Below the pieces are notes generated by a model. The model was not told the DNA's origin and did not search any database. It saw nothing but the letters and a program-made list of their open reading frames with translations. The translations under genes were made by a program, and so were the position numbers. A stretch of DNA of 64,000 nucleotides from Prevotella sp. (lineage in GTDB: Bacteria; Bacteroidota; Bacteroidia; Bacteroidales; Bacteroidaceae): the NCBI GenBank assembly GCA_017650905.1, contig JAGCDZ010000046.1:20505-84504 (forward strand), given 5' to 3'. Positions 44,707 to 52,768 of this stretch are shown here, piece by piece. How positions within the stretch are numbered: position 1 is the first letter of the stretch; each line of letters starts with the position of its first letter.

Positions 44707-45666
44707 ATGAAAAATCAGAAGATGTATGAGGCCGACGACAAGATGATCTCGCTGATTCGAGACAACTACGATCTGCTGCAGATGCTGGGCAGTTTCGGCA
44801 TCAGACTCGGCTTTGGCGATAAGACCGTTAAGGAGACATGCGAGGATAACAGTGTGGATACTTATACGTTTTTAACGGTGGTCAACTTCACAATCAATGG
44901 TTATGGAGAATTTGAAGAAGATGAGAAGATTTCAGTTCCCACACTTCTGCACTATCTTGAAGCCAGTCATACCTATTTCCTGGATTTTCAGTTGCCTTAT
45001 ATCCGTCGCGAGTTACAGGAGTCACTTGATGAAAGAGAATCCCTGGCCAAACTCATCCTACGTTTTTACGACGAATATGCCCACGAGATTCGCCGTCACA
45101 TGAAATACGAGCAGAAAACATTGTTTCCTTATGTACAGTCGCTAATTGACGGGCAGACCACCAATGATTATAATGTGGACACCTTCTCGAAGCATCACGG
45201 TGCTACCGACAAGAAACTGCGAGAACTGAAACTGCTGATTATCAAGTACCTGCCACAGGATGGCCTACACAACAACCAACTCACCGCCACCCTCCATGAC
45301 ATTTACGAAAACGAGGTATGGCTGCGTCAGCACGCAATGGTCGAGGATCACATTTTTGTACCTGCTATCCGCCGTCTGGAACAATTGGTCAAGCAAAACG
45401 ATGTGACACGCAACATCTCGGACATGGTGTTTAAGAACGGCATGAATGGTGACGAGGCTCTGAGCGATCGTGAAAAAGACGTGATTATTTCCTTAGTGCA
45501 AGGTATGTCGAACAAAGAGATTGCCGACCATCTCTGCATCTCCGTCAACACCGTCATTACCCATCGTCGCAACATCGCCCGCAAGCTGCAGATCCACTCG
45601 CCTGCGGGCCTTACCATCTACGCCATTGTTAACAACCTCGTCGACATTTCCTCAGTCAAACTCTGA
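44707..45666 (+). CDS. Hemerythrin (RIC/YtfE-like)-LuxR transcription regulator
   Basis: The 319-residue protein joins a di-iron hemerythrin-like domain to a LuxR-type helix-turn-helix. Candidate iron ligands follow the RIC/YtfE pattern: H88, H126, H131 and E135 (HMKYE), H163/H164, H209 and E213 (HAMVE). Residues about 250-312 are the DNA-binding domain (LSDREKDVIISLVQGMSNKEIADHLCISVNTV). No receiver domain is present, so the di-iron centre probably senses oxygen, NO or iron directly (inference). It is transcribed away from the porin-imelysin-di-haem operon, its likely target. Its stop abuts the gltD stop. Confidence 0.85.
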   Translation: MKNQKMYEADDKMISLIRDNYDLLQMLGSFGIRLGFGDKTVKETCEDNSVDTYTFLTVVNFTINGYGEFEEDEKISVPTLLHYLEASHTYFLDFQLPYIRRELQESLDERESLAKLILRFYDEYAHEIRRHMKYEQKTLFPYVQSLIDGQTTNDYNVDTFSKHHGATDKKLRELKLLIIKYLPQDGLHNNQLTATLHDIYENEVWLRQHAMVEDHIFVPAIRRLEQLVKQNDVTRNISDMVFKNGMNGDEALSDREKDVIISLVQGMSNKEIADHLCISVNTVITHRRNIARKLQIHSPAGLTIYAIVNNLVDISSVKL

Positions 45667-47031
45667 TTATTTCTGTAGGAAAGCTGCGACCTTCTGGGCA
45701 GTCTGACGGCCACTGGCCATTGCACGGACCACCAATGAGGCACCATTGGCGGCATCGCCACAGACGAAGATGTTGTCTGCGTACTGAGGATGCTCAGGTT
45801 TCAAGAAGCCCATCGCCAAGAGCACAAGCTCGGCCTTAATGATTTCAGGATTGCCTTTCTCAACCATAATAGGACGCCCCCCCTCCGGGTTGGGTTTCCA
45901 GTCGATTTCCTGAACGCGGACACCGGTGAGTTTACCGTTTTCGCCTAAGAACTCGAGCGTGTTGATATTCCAGCGACGGGTACAACCTTCTTCGTGACTC
46001 GAAGTGGTCTTAAGGGTACGAGGCCAATTAGGCCAGGGGTTCTGAGGATCTTCAGGACCTTCTACGGGCTTAGGCATAATCTCAATCTGAGTGACACTCT
46101 TGCATCCCTGACGATGGGCCGTGCCTATACAGTCAGAGCCAGTATCACCACCACCTATCACGAGTACATCCTTGCCTTTGGCAGTGATACGCTCATCTTT
46201 AGAGAATTCCATACCAGCCAGCACACGGTTCTGCTGCGAGAGCAATTCGAGTGCAAAATGAACACCCTTCAGTTCGCGGCCAGGAGCTTTGAGATCGCGG
46301 GCAGTAGGCGTGCCAGTTGCGATGACGATAGCGTCGAAGTCTTTGGCTAGCCCTTCTAACCCAGCTATAGCGTCTGGGGCAATAGCTTCGCCATATTTAA
46401 ACTCGATGCCTTCGGCCTCCAGCAACTTCAGACGACGGTCGATGATGGCCTTGTTGAGTTTAAAGTTGGGGATACCATAGCGCAGGAGCCCGCCTGCGGC
46501 CTCGTTTTTCTCGAAGACCGTGACGCTGTAACCCATAAGGTTAAGGTCGTTGGCGGCAGCGAGCCCAGCAGGTCCTGCGCCGATAACAGCCACACACTTA
46601 CCATTACGTACGATTTCAGTATGAGGCTGGATGTAGCCCTCGCGGAAGGCGGCTTCAACAATAGAGGCTTCGTCTTCGCGGTTGGTGGTGGGCTCATGGT
46701 TGAAGCGGTTCAACACGCAGGCTTTTTCACAGAGGGCAGGACAGATGCGGCCTGTAAACTCTGGGAAGGGGTTGGTGCTGTTGAGCAGATGATATGCCAG
46801 TTCCCAGTCGCCCTTATACAGAGCGTCGTTCCATTCGGGCGCCTTGTTACCAAGCGGACAAGCCCAATGGCAGAAAGGCACACCACAGTCCATACAGCGC
46901 GAAGCCTGCAGTTTGCGTTCGCGGGTGCTGAGCGTCTGCTCAACCTCGCCAAAGTCGTGGATTCTATCGTGAATCGGACGGTAACCCGCCTCCTGGCGGT
47001 GTATCTCTAAGAATGCTTTTGGATTTCCCAT
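45667..47031 (-). CDS. gltD: Glutamate synthase small subunit GltD
   Basis: From ATG 47031 (MGNPKAFLEIHRQEAGYRP) the protein has 454 residues. It has the N-terminal cysteines for [4Fe-4S] clusters (CMDCGVPFCHWACPLGN; CPALCEKACVLN), an FAD site (VAVIGAGPAGLAAANDL) and an NADPH site (VLVIGGGDTGSDCIGTA). It feeds electrons to GltB. It lies downstream of gltB across a heptamer-filled spacer; ten more in-frame residues upstream come from that tract. Confidence 0.95.
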   Translation of the reverse strand: MGNPKAFLEIHRQEAGYRPIHDRIHDFGEVEQTLSTRERKLQASRCMDCGVPFCHWACPLGNKAPEWNDALYKGDWELAYHLLNSTNPFPEFTGRICPALCEKACVLNRFNHEPTTNREDEASIVEAAFREGYIQPHTEIVRNGKCVAVIGAGPAGLAAANDLNLMGYSVTVFEKNEAAGGLLRYGIPNFKLNKAIIDRRLKLLEAEGIEFKYGEAIAPDAIAGLEGLAKDFDAIVIATGTPTARDLKAPGRELKGVHFALELLSQQNRVLAGMEFSKDERITAKGKDVLVIGGGDTGSDCIGTAHRQGCKSVTQIEIMPKPVEGPEDPQNPWPNWPRTLKTTSSHEEGCTRRWNINTLEFLGENGKLTGVRVQEIDWKPNPEGGRPIMVEKGNPEIIKAELVLLAMGFLKPEHPQYADNIFVCGDAANGASLVVRAMASGRQTAQKVAAFLQK

Positions 47032-47036
47032 TTTAT

Positions 47037-47067
47037 TTATTGAACATTGATCATTGAACATTGAACA
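47037..47067. repeat. Period-7 tract (CATTGAA type) in the gltB-gltD spacer
   Basis: cattgat, cattgaa, cattgaa and a partial unit occupy almost the whole 36-bp spacer. Confidence 0.8.
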
Positions 47068-50000
47068 TTAATAATCTCTCTGGATGTCAGCGATCTTCTC
47101 GTGCAGTCGCGCCATCTTCTCTTCTTCAAGCACACGTTTGTACTCGATGGGGACAACTTGGATGAAGTCCTCGATGTAGCGATGCCAATCGTCGAGCATA
47201 CGGCCTGCCAGAGCAGAGCCTGTGTGCAGGTAGTGCTGGCGGATGAGTTCGAGCAGTTCCTTTCGGGAAACAGAATCCTCAACCAACGACAGCTCCACCA
47301 TATCCATATTGCAGAAGTAGTCGAAGGTATGGTCAGGATCGTAGACGTAAGCCACGCCGCCAGACATACCAGCAGCGAAGTTACGTCCCGTCTTGCCGAG
47401 CACAACCACACGACCACCCGTCATGTATTCACAACAGTGGTCGCCAGCACCCTCGATAACGGCGATAGCACCAGAGTTACGCACACCGAAGCGCTCGCCC
47501 ACCTTACCATTGATATAGAGTTCACCTGAGGTAGCGCCATAAAGGCCAGTATTACCAGCGATGATGTTCTCCTCAGCGTGGAAACCTTCTCCAGAGCGGG
47601 CTGGTGGCAGAATGCTGATGCGACCTCCACTGAGACCTTTGCCGAAATAGTCATTGGTCTCGCCCTCAAGACGGATATCAAGACCTTTCACCGCAAATGC
47701 GCCGAACGACTGACCTGCCGAGCCTTTGAACTTAATCTTAATGGTGCCTTCAGGCAGACCTGCCTCACCGTATTTCTTGGCGATAACACCTGAAAGCATC
47801 GTGCCCACGGCGCGGTCTGTATTCTTGATAATGTAATCGAGCGTCACTTCCTCACCACTTTCAATCGCCTTTGCTGCGGCCTTGATGATCTCCTCGTCCT
47901 TCACACCGCTGACCTTCGTAAACTCGCCACGATCCCAGAACAGGGGCTTATCGCTCTCCGGCTTATGCAGCAGGCGACCGAAGTCGATGGTCTTCTGCTT
48001 GTCAGTAGCGTTGGCAGTGTTCACCTCAATGAGTTCCGTATGTCCGATAATCTCCTTCAGACTATGCACGCCAATCTCACTCAGGTACTCACGCACCTGC
48101 TCAGCGAGGAAGGTGAAGAAATTCACCACATATTCGGCACGGCCTTCGAAATGCTTGCGCAACTCAGGGTTCTGAGTAGCCACACCCATCGGACAAGTAT
48201 TCGTATTACATTTCCTCATCATCACACAACCCAAGACAATCAGTGGTAGCGTGCCAAACGAGAACTCGTCGGCGCCCAGCATTGCCATGATAATCACATC
48301 CTTTGCAGTTTTCAACTGACCGTCGGTCTGCAGGCGTACCTGATTGCGGAGACCGTTCTTCACGAGCGTCTGCTGAGTCTCTGCAAGACCGATTTCCGGT
48401 GAGATACCTGCGAAGCGCATTGAACTGGCTGGGCTAGCACCCGTACCACCCTCAGAACCACTGATTACGATGAGGTCGGCCTTGGCCTTTGCCACACCAG
48501 CGGCAATAGTGCCTACGCCACTCTCTGCAACGAGCTTCACGCTGACAGCAGCTGTGGGGTTGATATTCTTGAGGTCGAAGATCAGCTGTGCCAAGTCCTC
48601 GATACTATAGATGTCATGATGCGGTGGCGGTGAGATAAGCGAGATGCCAGGAATGGCATTACGCGTCTTGGCGATGATCTCATTGACCTTGAAGCCCGGC
48701 AACTGACCACCCTCTCCTGGCTTTGCGCCCTGAGCCACCTTGATCTGAATCTCTTCGGCATTCACCAGATACTCAGCAGTCACGCCAAAGCGTCCGCTGG
48801 CAATCTGCTTGGTCTTTGAACTCAGGCTGACGCCATCCACTTCTGTGTGGTAGCGGGCGTTATCCTCACCACCCTCACCCGTGTTGCTGCGCGTACCGAG
48901 CTTGTTCATGGCCAGCGCCAAAGCCTCGTGGGCCTCAATGCTCAAGGCTCCAAACGACATTGCTCCCGTCACGAAATGCTTCACGATGCTCTCTACCGAC
49001 TCCACCTCGTCGATCGGCGTAGGCGTGGCAGCCTTCTTCCATCCGAAGAAATCGCGGATAAAGATAGGTTTCTCACCATGATCCACAAGGGCTGCCCAAT
49101 CCTTGAATTTCCCATAGTTACCTTGTCGTGTGGCCAGTTGCAGTTTTGCAATCGTCTCAGGATTCCAAGCGTGCAAGATACCATCCTTACGCCAAGAGAA
49201 CTGGCCTTGGTTTTTAAGAGGTGAGAGGTGAGAGGTAAGAGGTGAGAGATATGATTCTGCATGCAGACGGATGGCGTCGCGGGCTATCTCCTTCAGTCCG
49301 ATACCGCCGATGGTGCTCGTCTCAGTGCCAAAGTACCTGCGGAGCAAATCCTCACTCAGTCCGATGCTCTCGAAGATCTTTGCACCACGGTAGGAACGAA
49401 TGGTCGAGATACCCATCTTCGACATGATCTTCTTCAGGCCTTTGTCCACTGCCTTGATATAGTTTTTCTCTGCTGTCGCATATTCCTCCTGAATCTTACC
49501 TTTCTTCACCAGATCGTCGAGGATGGCGAAGGTCATATACGGACACAGTGCACTAGCACCATAGCCCAATAGCAGCGCCGCATGCATCGTCTCGCGAATC
49601 TCACCGCTCTCTACGATCAGGGCTGTCTGCACACGCTTACCCACGCTGATCAGATAGTGGTGAACGGCCGACACAGCCAGCAGACTTGGAATCGCGGCGT
49701 GCTTTTCATCGATGTCGCGATCGCTCAGAATGATGTAGTTCACACCCTCGTCAACGCTCACCTCAGCCTCCTTGCAGAGGTCGTCGAGCGCCTTGCGAAG
49801 TCCTTCTTCGCCCTTCTCGATCTCGAAGAGCATGGCCAGCTTCTTGGTATTGAAGCCCTTGTAACGGATGTTACATAATATATCGAGCTGTGTATTGGTC
49901 AATACGGGTTGCGGCAGGCGCACCATCTTACAGTTTGAGGCATCAGGCGTCAGGATGTTGGTTCCTACAGCACCGATGTACTCCGTCAACGACATTACCA

Positions 50001-51579
50001 ACTCCTCACGAATGGGGTCGATGGCGGGGTTTGTCACCTGAGCGAACTGCTGACGGAAATAGTTGAAGAACACCTGCGGACGGTCGCTCACCACAGCCAG
50101 CGGCGTATCGTTACCCATGGCAGCCACAGGCTCCTGACCGGCTGTTGCCATCGGTACAATGGTTTTGTCGATATCCTCCTGACCGAAGCCGAAGTTCACA
50201 AGTTTCCTGTCGAAATCACTCACACTGTTGTCCACGTGACGACCGCTCTTCAGTTTCTCCAACTGCACGCGGTTCTCGCTCAACCACTCACGGTAGGGAT
50301 GCGCCTTAGCCAACTGCTCTTTGATCTCGCCGTCATAATAGATCTTACCTTCCTGCGTGTCGATGAGCAGGATCTTTCCTGGCTGCAGACGACCCTTGCT
50401 CACCACGTCACCAGGCTCGAAGTCCATCACACCCACCTCAGAAGCCACAACCATCATGCCCTGCTTCGTAATCGTATAACGACTGGGGCGCAGACCGTTT
50501 CTGTCGAGCATACCGCCCGCATAGCGACCATCGCTGAACAGCAGTGCGGCAGGACCGTCCCACGGTTCCATCAGAATAGAATGGTACTCGTAGAAGGCCT
50601 TCAGGTCTTCGCTGATGGGGTTCTTGTCGTTGAAACTCTCTGGCACCAGAATCGCCATTGCCTGTGGCAACGAGAGTCCGCTCATCATCAGGAATTCGAA
50701 CACGTTGTCCAGACTGGCAGAGTCGCTCATACCTTCCTGTACAATCGGCCGCAGGTCCTTGATGTCACCCAAAGCCTCGCTCGAAAGCACGCTCTCACGC
50801 GCCTTCATCCAACCGCGATTGCCTCGAATGGTGTTAATCTCGCCGTTATGAGCCAATAAGCGGAAAGGCTGAGCCAATGACCATGTGGGGAATGTATTTG
50901 TACTGAAGCGGGAATGCACCAATGCCAATCCGCTTGTAAAATAGTCGTTCGACAAATCAGGGAAATAGCGACGCAGCTGTCCGCTCGTCAGCATACCCTT
51001 GTAGATGATGTTCTTGTTCGACAGCGAGCAGATATAGAAGTCCTTGTCGTCGATGCGGTTTTCGATGCGCTTGCGTACCTTATATAATATACGCTCGAAC
51101 ACGGGCACATCCTCTTCAGATACACCCGTCACGAAAATCTGTTTGATGTCTGGCTCCACCTCCCGAGCAGCTGCTCCCAGCACCTCCGGATGCGTAGGCA
51201 CGGTACGCAGGTGCATCAGCTGCAGTCCTTCGCGCTCTATCTCCTCGATCATCACGCTCAGAATCGCCTGCTGCGCCTGTTCGTCCTTCGGCAGGAACAC
51301 CAAGCCCGTACCATATTTCCCTTTCTCAGGCACAGGGATGCCCTGCAGCAGAATAAACTCGTGGGGAATCTGCACCATAATACCGGCGCCATCGCCCGTC
51401 TTGTCGCGTGTCTCAGCACCACGGTGCTCCATATTCTCCAGCACCTTCAGGGCATTGTCGACCAATACGTGACTCTTGCCGCCGTGGATGTTCACCACCA
51501 TACCCACACCACAAGCATCGTGCTCGTATTCGCTTCGGTATAGTCCTTTGTGTTGCGTTTGAAGTTTGCAATGTGTCAT
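47068..51579 (-). CDS. gltB: Glutamate synthase large subunit GltB
   Basis: Starting at ATG 51579 the protein has 1503 residues with a 22-residue propeptide ahead of the nucleophile Cys (EHDACGVGMV). Domains in order: class II glutaminase (ENMEHRGAETRDKTGDGAG), central domain, FMN-binding synthase domain with FGVTAEYLVNAEEIQIKVAQGAKPGEGGQLPG and the [3Fe-4S] segment CVMMRKCNTNTCPMGVATQ, then the C-terminal beta-helix (GGRISILPP; GATSGELYINGKVGERFGVRNSGA). It makes two glutamates from glutamine and 2-oxoglutarate. An in-frame heptamer tract inserts about 12 residues near 776-788. Confidence 0.96.
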   Translation of the reverse strand: MTHCKLQTQHKGLYRSEYEHDACGVGMVVNIHGGKSHVLVDNALKVLENMEHRGAETRDKTGDGAGIMVQIPHEFILLQGIPVPEKGKYGTGLVFLPKDEQAQQAILSVMIEEIEREGLQLMHLRTVPTHPEVLGAAAREVEPDIKQIFVTGVSEEDVPVFERILYKVRKRIENRIDDKDFYICSLSNKNIIYKGMLTSGQLRRYFPDLSNDYFTSGLALVHSRFSTNTFPTWSLAQPFRLLAHNGEINTIRGNRGWMKARESVLSSEALGDIKDLRPIVQEGMSDSASLDNVFEFLMMSGLSLPQAMAILVPESFNDKNPISEDLKAFYEYHSILMEPWDGPAALLFSDGRYAGGMLDRNGLRPSRYTITKQGMMVVASEVGVMDFEPGDVVSKGRLQPGKILLIDTQEGKIYYDGEIKEQLAKAHPYREWLSENRVQLEKLKSGRHVDNSVSDFDRKLVNFGFGQEDIDKTIVPMATAGQEPVAAMGNDTPLAVVSDRPQVFFNYFRQQFAQVTNPAIDPIREELVMSLTEYIGAVGTNILTPDASNCKMVRLPQPVLTNTQLDILCNIRYKGFNTKKLAMLFEIEKGEEGLRKALDDLCKEAEVSVDEGVNYIILSDRDIDEKHAAIPSLLAVSAVHHYLISVGKRVQTALIVESGEIRETMHAALLLGYGASALCPYMTFAILDDLVKKGKIQEEYATAEKNYIKAVDKGLKKIMSKMGISTIRSYRGAKIFESIGLSEDLLRRYFGTETSTIGGIGLKEIARDAIRLHAESYLSPLTSHLSPLKNQGQFSWRKDGILHAWNPETIAKLQLATRQGNYGKFKDWAALVDHGEKPIFIRDFFGWKKAATPTPIDEVESVESIVKHFVTGAMSFGALSIEAHEALALAMNKLGTRSNTGEGGEDNARYHTEVDGVSLSSKTKQIASGRFGVTAEYLVNAEEIQIKVAQGAKPGEGGQLPGFKVNEIIAKTRNAIPGISLISPPPHHDIYSIEDLAQLIFDLKNINPTAAVSVKLVAESGVGTIAAGVAKAKADLIVISGSEGGTGASPASSMRFAGISPEIGLAETQQTLVKNGLRNQVRLQTDGQLKTAKDVIIMAMLGADEFSFGTLPLIVLGCVMMRKCNTNTCPMGVATQNPELRKHFEGRAEYVVNFFTFLAEQVREYLSEIGVHSLKEIIGHTELIEVNTANATDKQKTIDFGRLLHKPESDKPLFWDRGEFTKVSGVKDEEIIKAAAKAIESGEEVTLDYIIKNTDRAVGTMLSGVIAKKYGEAGLPEGTIKIKFKGSAGQSFGAFAVKGLDIRLEGETNDYFGKGLSGGRISILPPARSGEGFHAEENIIAGNTGLYGATSGELYINGKVGERFGVRNSGAIAVIEGAGDHCCEYMTGGRVVVLGKTGRNFAAGMSGGVAYVYDPDHTFDYFCNMDMVELSLVEDSVSRKELLELIRQHYLHTGSALAGRMLDDWHRYIEDFIQVVPIEYKRVLEEEKMARLHEKIADIQRDY
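49218..49252. repeat. Five exact heptamers inside the gltB coding sequence
   Basis: gaggtga, gaggtga, gaggtaa, gaggtga, gagatat in register. On the coding strand they give YLSPLTSHLSPL, ahead of KNQGQFSWRKDG. The tract keeps the frame open and lies in a variable linker between domains. Confidence 0.85.
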
Positions 51580-51790
51580 ATTATCCTTACTTTTTTGTGT
51601 CAATCTGTACGAATTCGGGTGCAAAGGTATATCATTTTGTAATCTCAACAAAACATTTGCTTACTTTTCTTCCGTTAAAAATTGACTTGTATGACACTTT
51701 GCTCAAATTTCATCCTTTTTACTTACATTTTGAAATCCATCACCCTTTCTCCCTACCCCATTCCTTACACTTTGTCATTTTGCGCATTTT
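51580..51790 (-). promoter_or_regulatory. gltB control region
   Basis: The -7 element TACCTTTG (51622-51629, minus) lies 43 bp before gltB. Farther up are TGACACTTTG (51692-51701, also at 29747 before glnK) and TTACACTTTGTC (51765-51776, identical to 29789-29800), running into TGTCATTTTG, which recurs at 39436 before dapF. The two CACTTTG boxes are 73 bp apart, about seven turns. Confidence 0.55.
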
Positions 51791-51804
51791 CCAAGGGCTG
51801 AAAA

Positions 51805-51833
51805 CAGCCCCGTAGCGATATGCAACGGGGCTG
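51805..51833 (-). terminator. Terminator of the VirE/DUF3987 operon
   Basis: A perfect 9-bp stem (cagccccgt / acggggctg) followed on the minus strand by TTTTC. An alternative overlapping hairpin (gggctg / cagccc, 51795-51810) competes with it. Confidence 0.7.
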
Positions 51834-51851
51834 TATCCGATGCCTTTTTCT

Positions 51852-51902
51852 GTCGGGAGACAAAAAAGACGGGAGACATTGGAGACGCTGGAGACGCTTT
51901 TT
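51852..51902 (+). repeat. GAGAC repeat, copy 1 (left border of cassette 1)
   Basis: A unit starting gtcgggagacaaaaaagacg with three in-register nonamers (ggagacatt, ggagacgct, ggagacgct) and a T-run. It is identical over 51 bp to copy 3 at 58072 and begins 2 bp past the stop of the gene at 51904. Confidence 0.9.
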
Positions 51903-51903
51903 C

Positions 51904-52266
51904 TTAACGGCGACCCTTTTTGTCCAGATATTGGGTAAATTCGTTGATGGCGTCATTGAATGCGTTGGTGTTGAAATTCACGTGATTCAACTCTACGATG
52001 ATGGCAATCATCATGCGGTAGAACCTATGAACCGAGTCATAGTCAGCCCAATCGATGATGAAATGCTTCACCAGCTTGGCCGATGCCAAGGTGGGGCGTA
52101 TCCGCTTGATCAGGCTCTGTGGCAGCTCAATGAAATGATACAGCGCTATATCCACTTCGCAGTAGCCCCGTGCGCAATAGTCCTTCAAGTCGCGCATGAT
52201 GGTAAGATAGAGATACTTATCATCACTGCTCGTCGTCGATATCCAATTGAGTTTATTCTTCATCAT
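51904..52266 (-). CDS. Small hypothetical protein, last gene of the VirE/DUF3987 operon
   Basis: About 120 residues, no signal peptide, mixed hydrophobic/charged helices (LYLTIMRDLKDYCARGYCEVDIALYHFIELP). I do not recognise a family. The start is uncertain: ATGs at 52281, 52266 and 52263 are all in frame; 52266 or 52263, overlapping the upstream stop, fit the pattern of this operon. Translational coupling is the main evidence that it is real. Confidence 0.6.
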   Translation of the reverse strand: MMKNKLNWISTTSSDDKYLYLTIMRDLKDYCARGYCEVDIALYHFIELPQSLIKRIRPTLASAKLVKHFIIDWADYDSVHRFYRMMIAIIVELNHVNFNTNAFNDAINEFTQYLDKKGRR

Positions 52267-52768
52267 CGGAACCACCTTCAAAGAAGTTCATTTCATCTAT
52301 GACATGTATCTCATCCTCGTAGCAACGGTCTTCAAACTCATAATGTCTGGATTTGTAAACCGTCAGAACCATGATTTCGCGTTGCAACGCAATCTCCCTG
52401 CACAGCTCGCGGAACTTATCGGCAAACTCTATGGTCTGCCTGACAGCCCACTCTGAATCCACCGCCACACCGAGGGCGATGTCGCCCGTTACGAGGTGCA
52501 GATAATCGTTTACCTCCAGATTGAAGCTCGGTTTCTTGGCAAAGCCAACGGGCTTATATCTGAAAACGGGGTAAAGCGGTTCTTTCTGGTCAAAGCCCGC
52601 CACCAGCTGATAGGTGCCCGTATTGATGCAGCAGTTCTGTTTAAACATCAGATCATTGCCGTCAGCCAACTCCAAGGTGTGGCATGCAAAGTTAAACCTT
52701 GGGATGGAGAGCCGGCCATGTGTGACCGACCGGTTCCCCTTGATTCGTTTTAGATTGAACTCTATCAT
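52253..52768 (-). CDS. Hypothetical protein resembling DUF5675
   Basis: The 171-residue protein begins MIEFNLKRIKGNRSVTHGRLSIPRFNFACHTLEL and continues CCINTGTYQLV, which resembles the DUF5675 fold found in phage and mobile element cargo. The C-terminus is very acidic. It overlaps the DUF3987 gene by ATGA. Function unknown. Confidence 0.6.
   Translation of the reverse strand: MIEFNLKRIKGNRSVTHGRLSIPRFNFACHTLELADGNDLMFKQNCCINTGTYQLVAGFDQKEPLYPVFRYKPVGFAKKPSFNLEVNDYLHLVTGDIALGVAVDSEWAVRQTIEFADKFRELCREIALQREIMVLTVYKSRHYEFEDRCYEDEIHVIDEMNFFEGGSDDEE

Noticed and set aside
26944-51790. Sigma-54 promoters before the nitrogen genes
   Set aside because: I looked for TGGCAC-N5-TTGCA type elements upstream of amt, glnK, dapF and gltB and saw none; TAnnTTTG elements are present instead.
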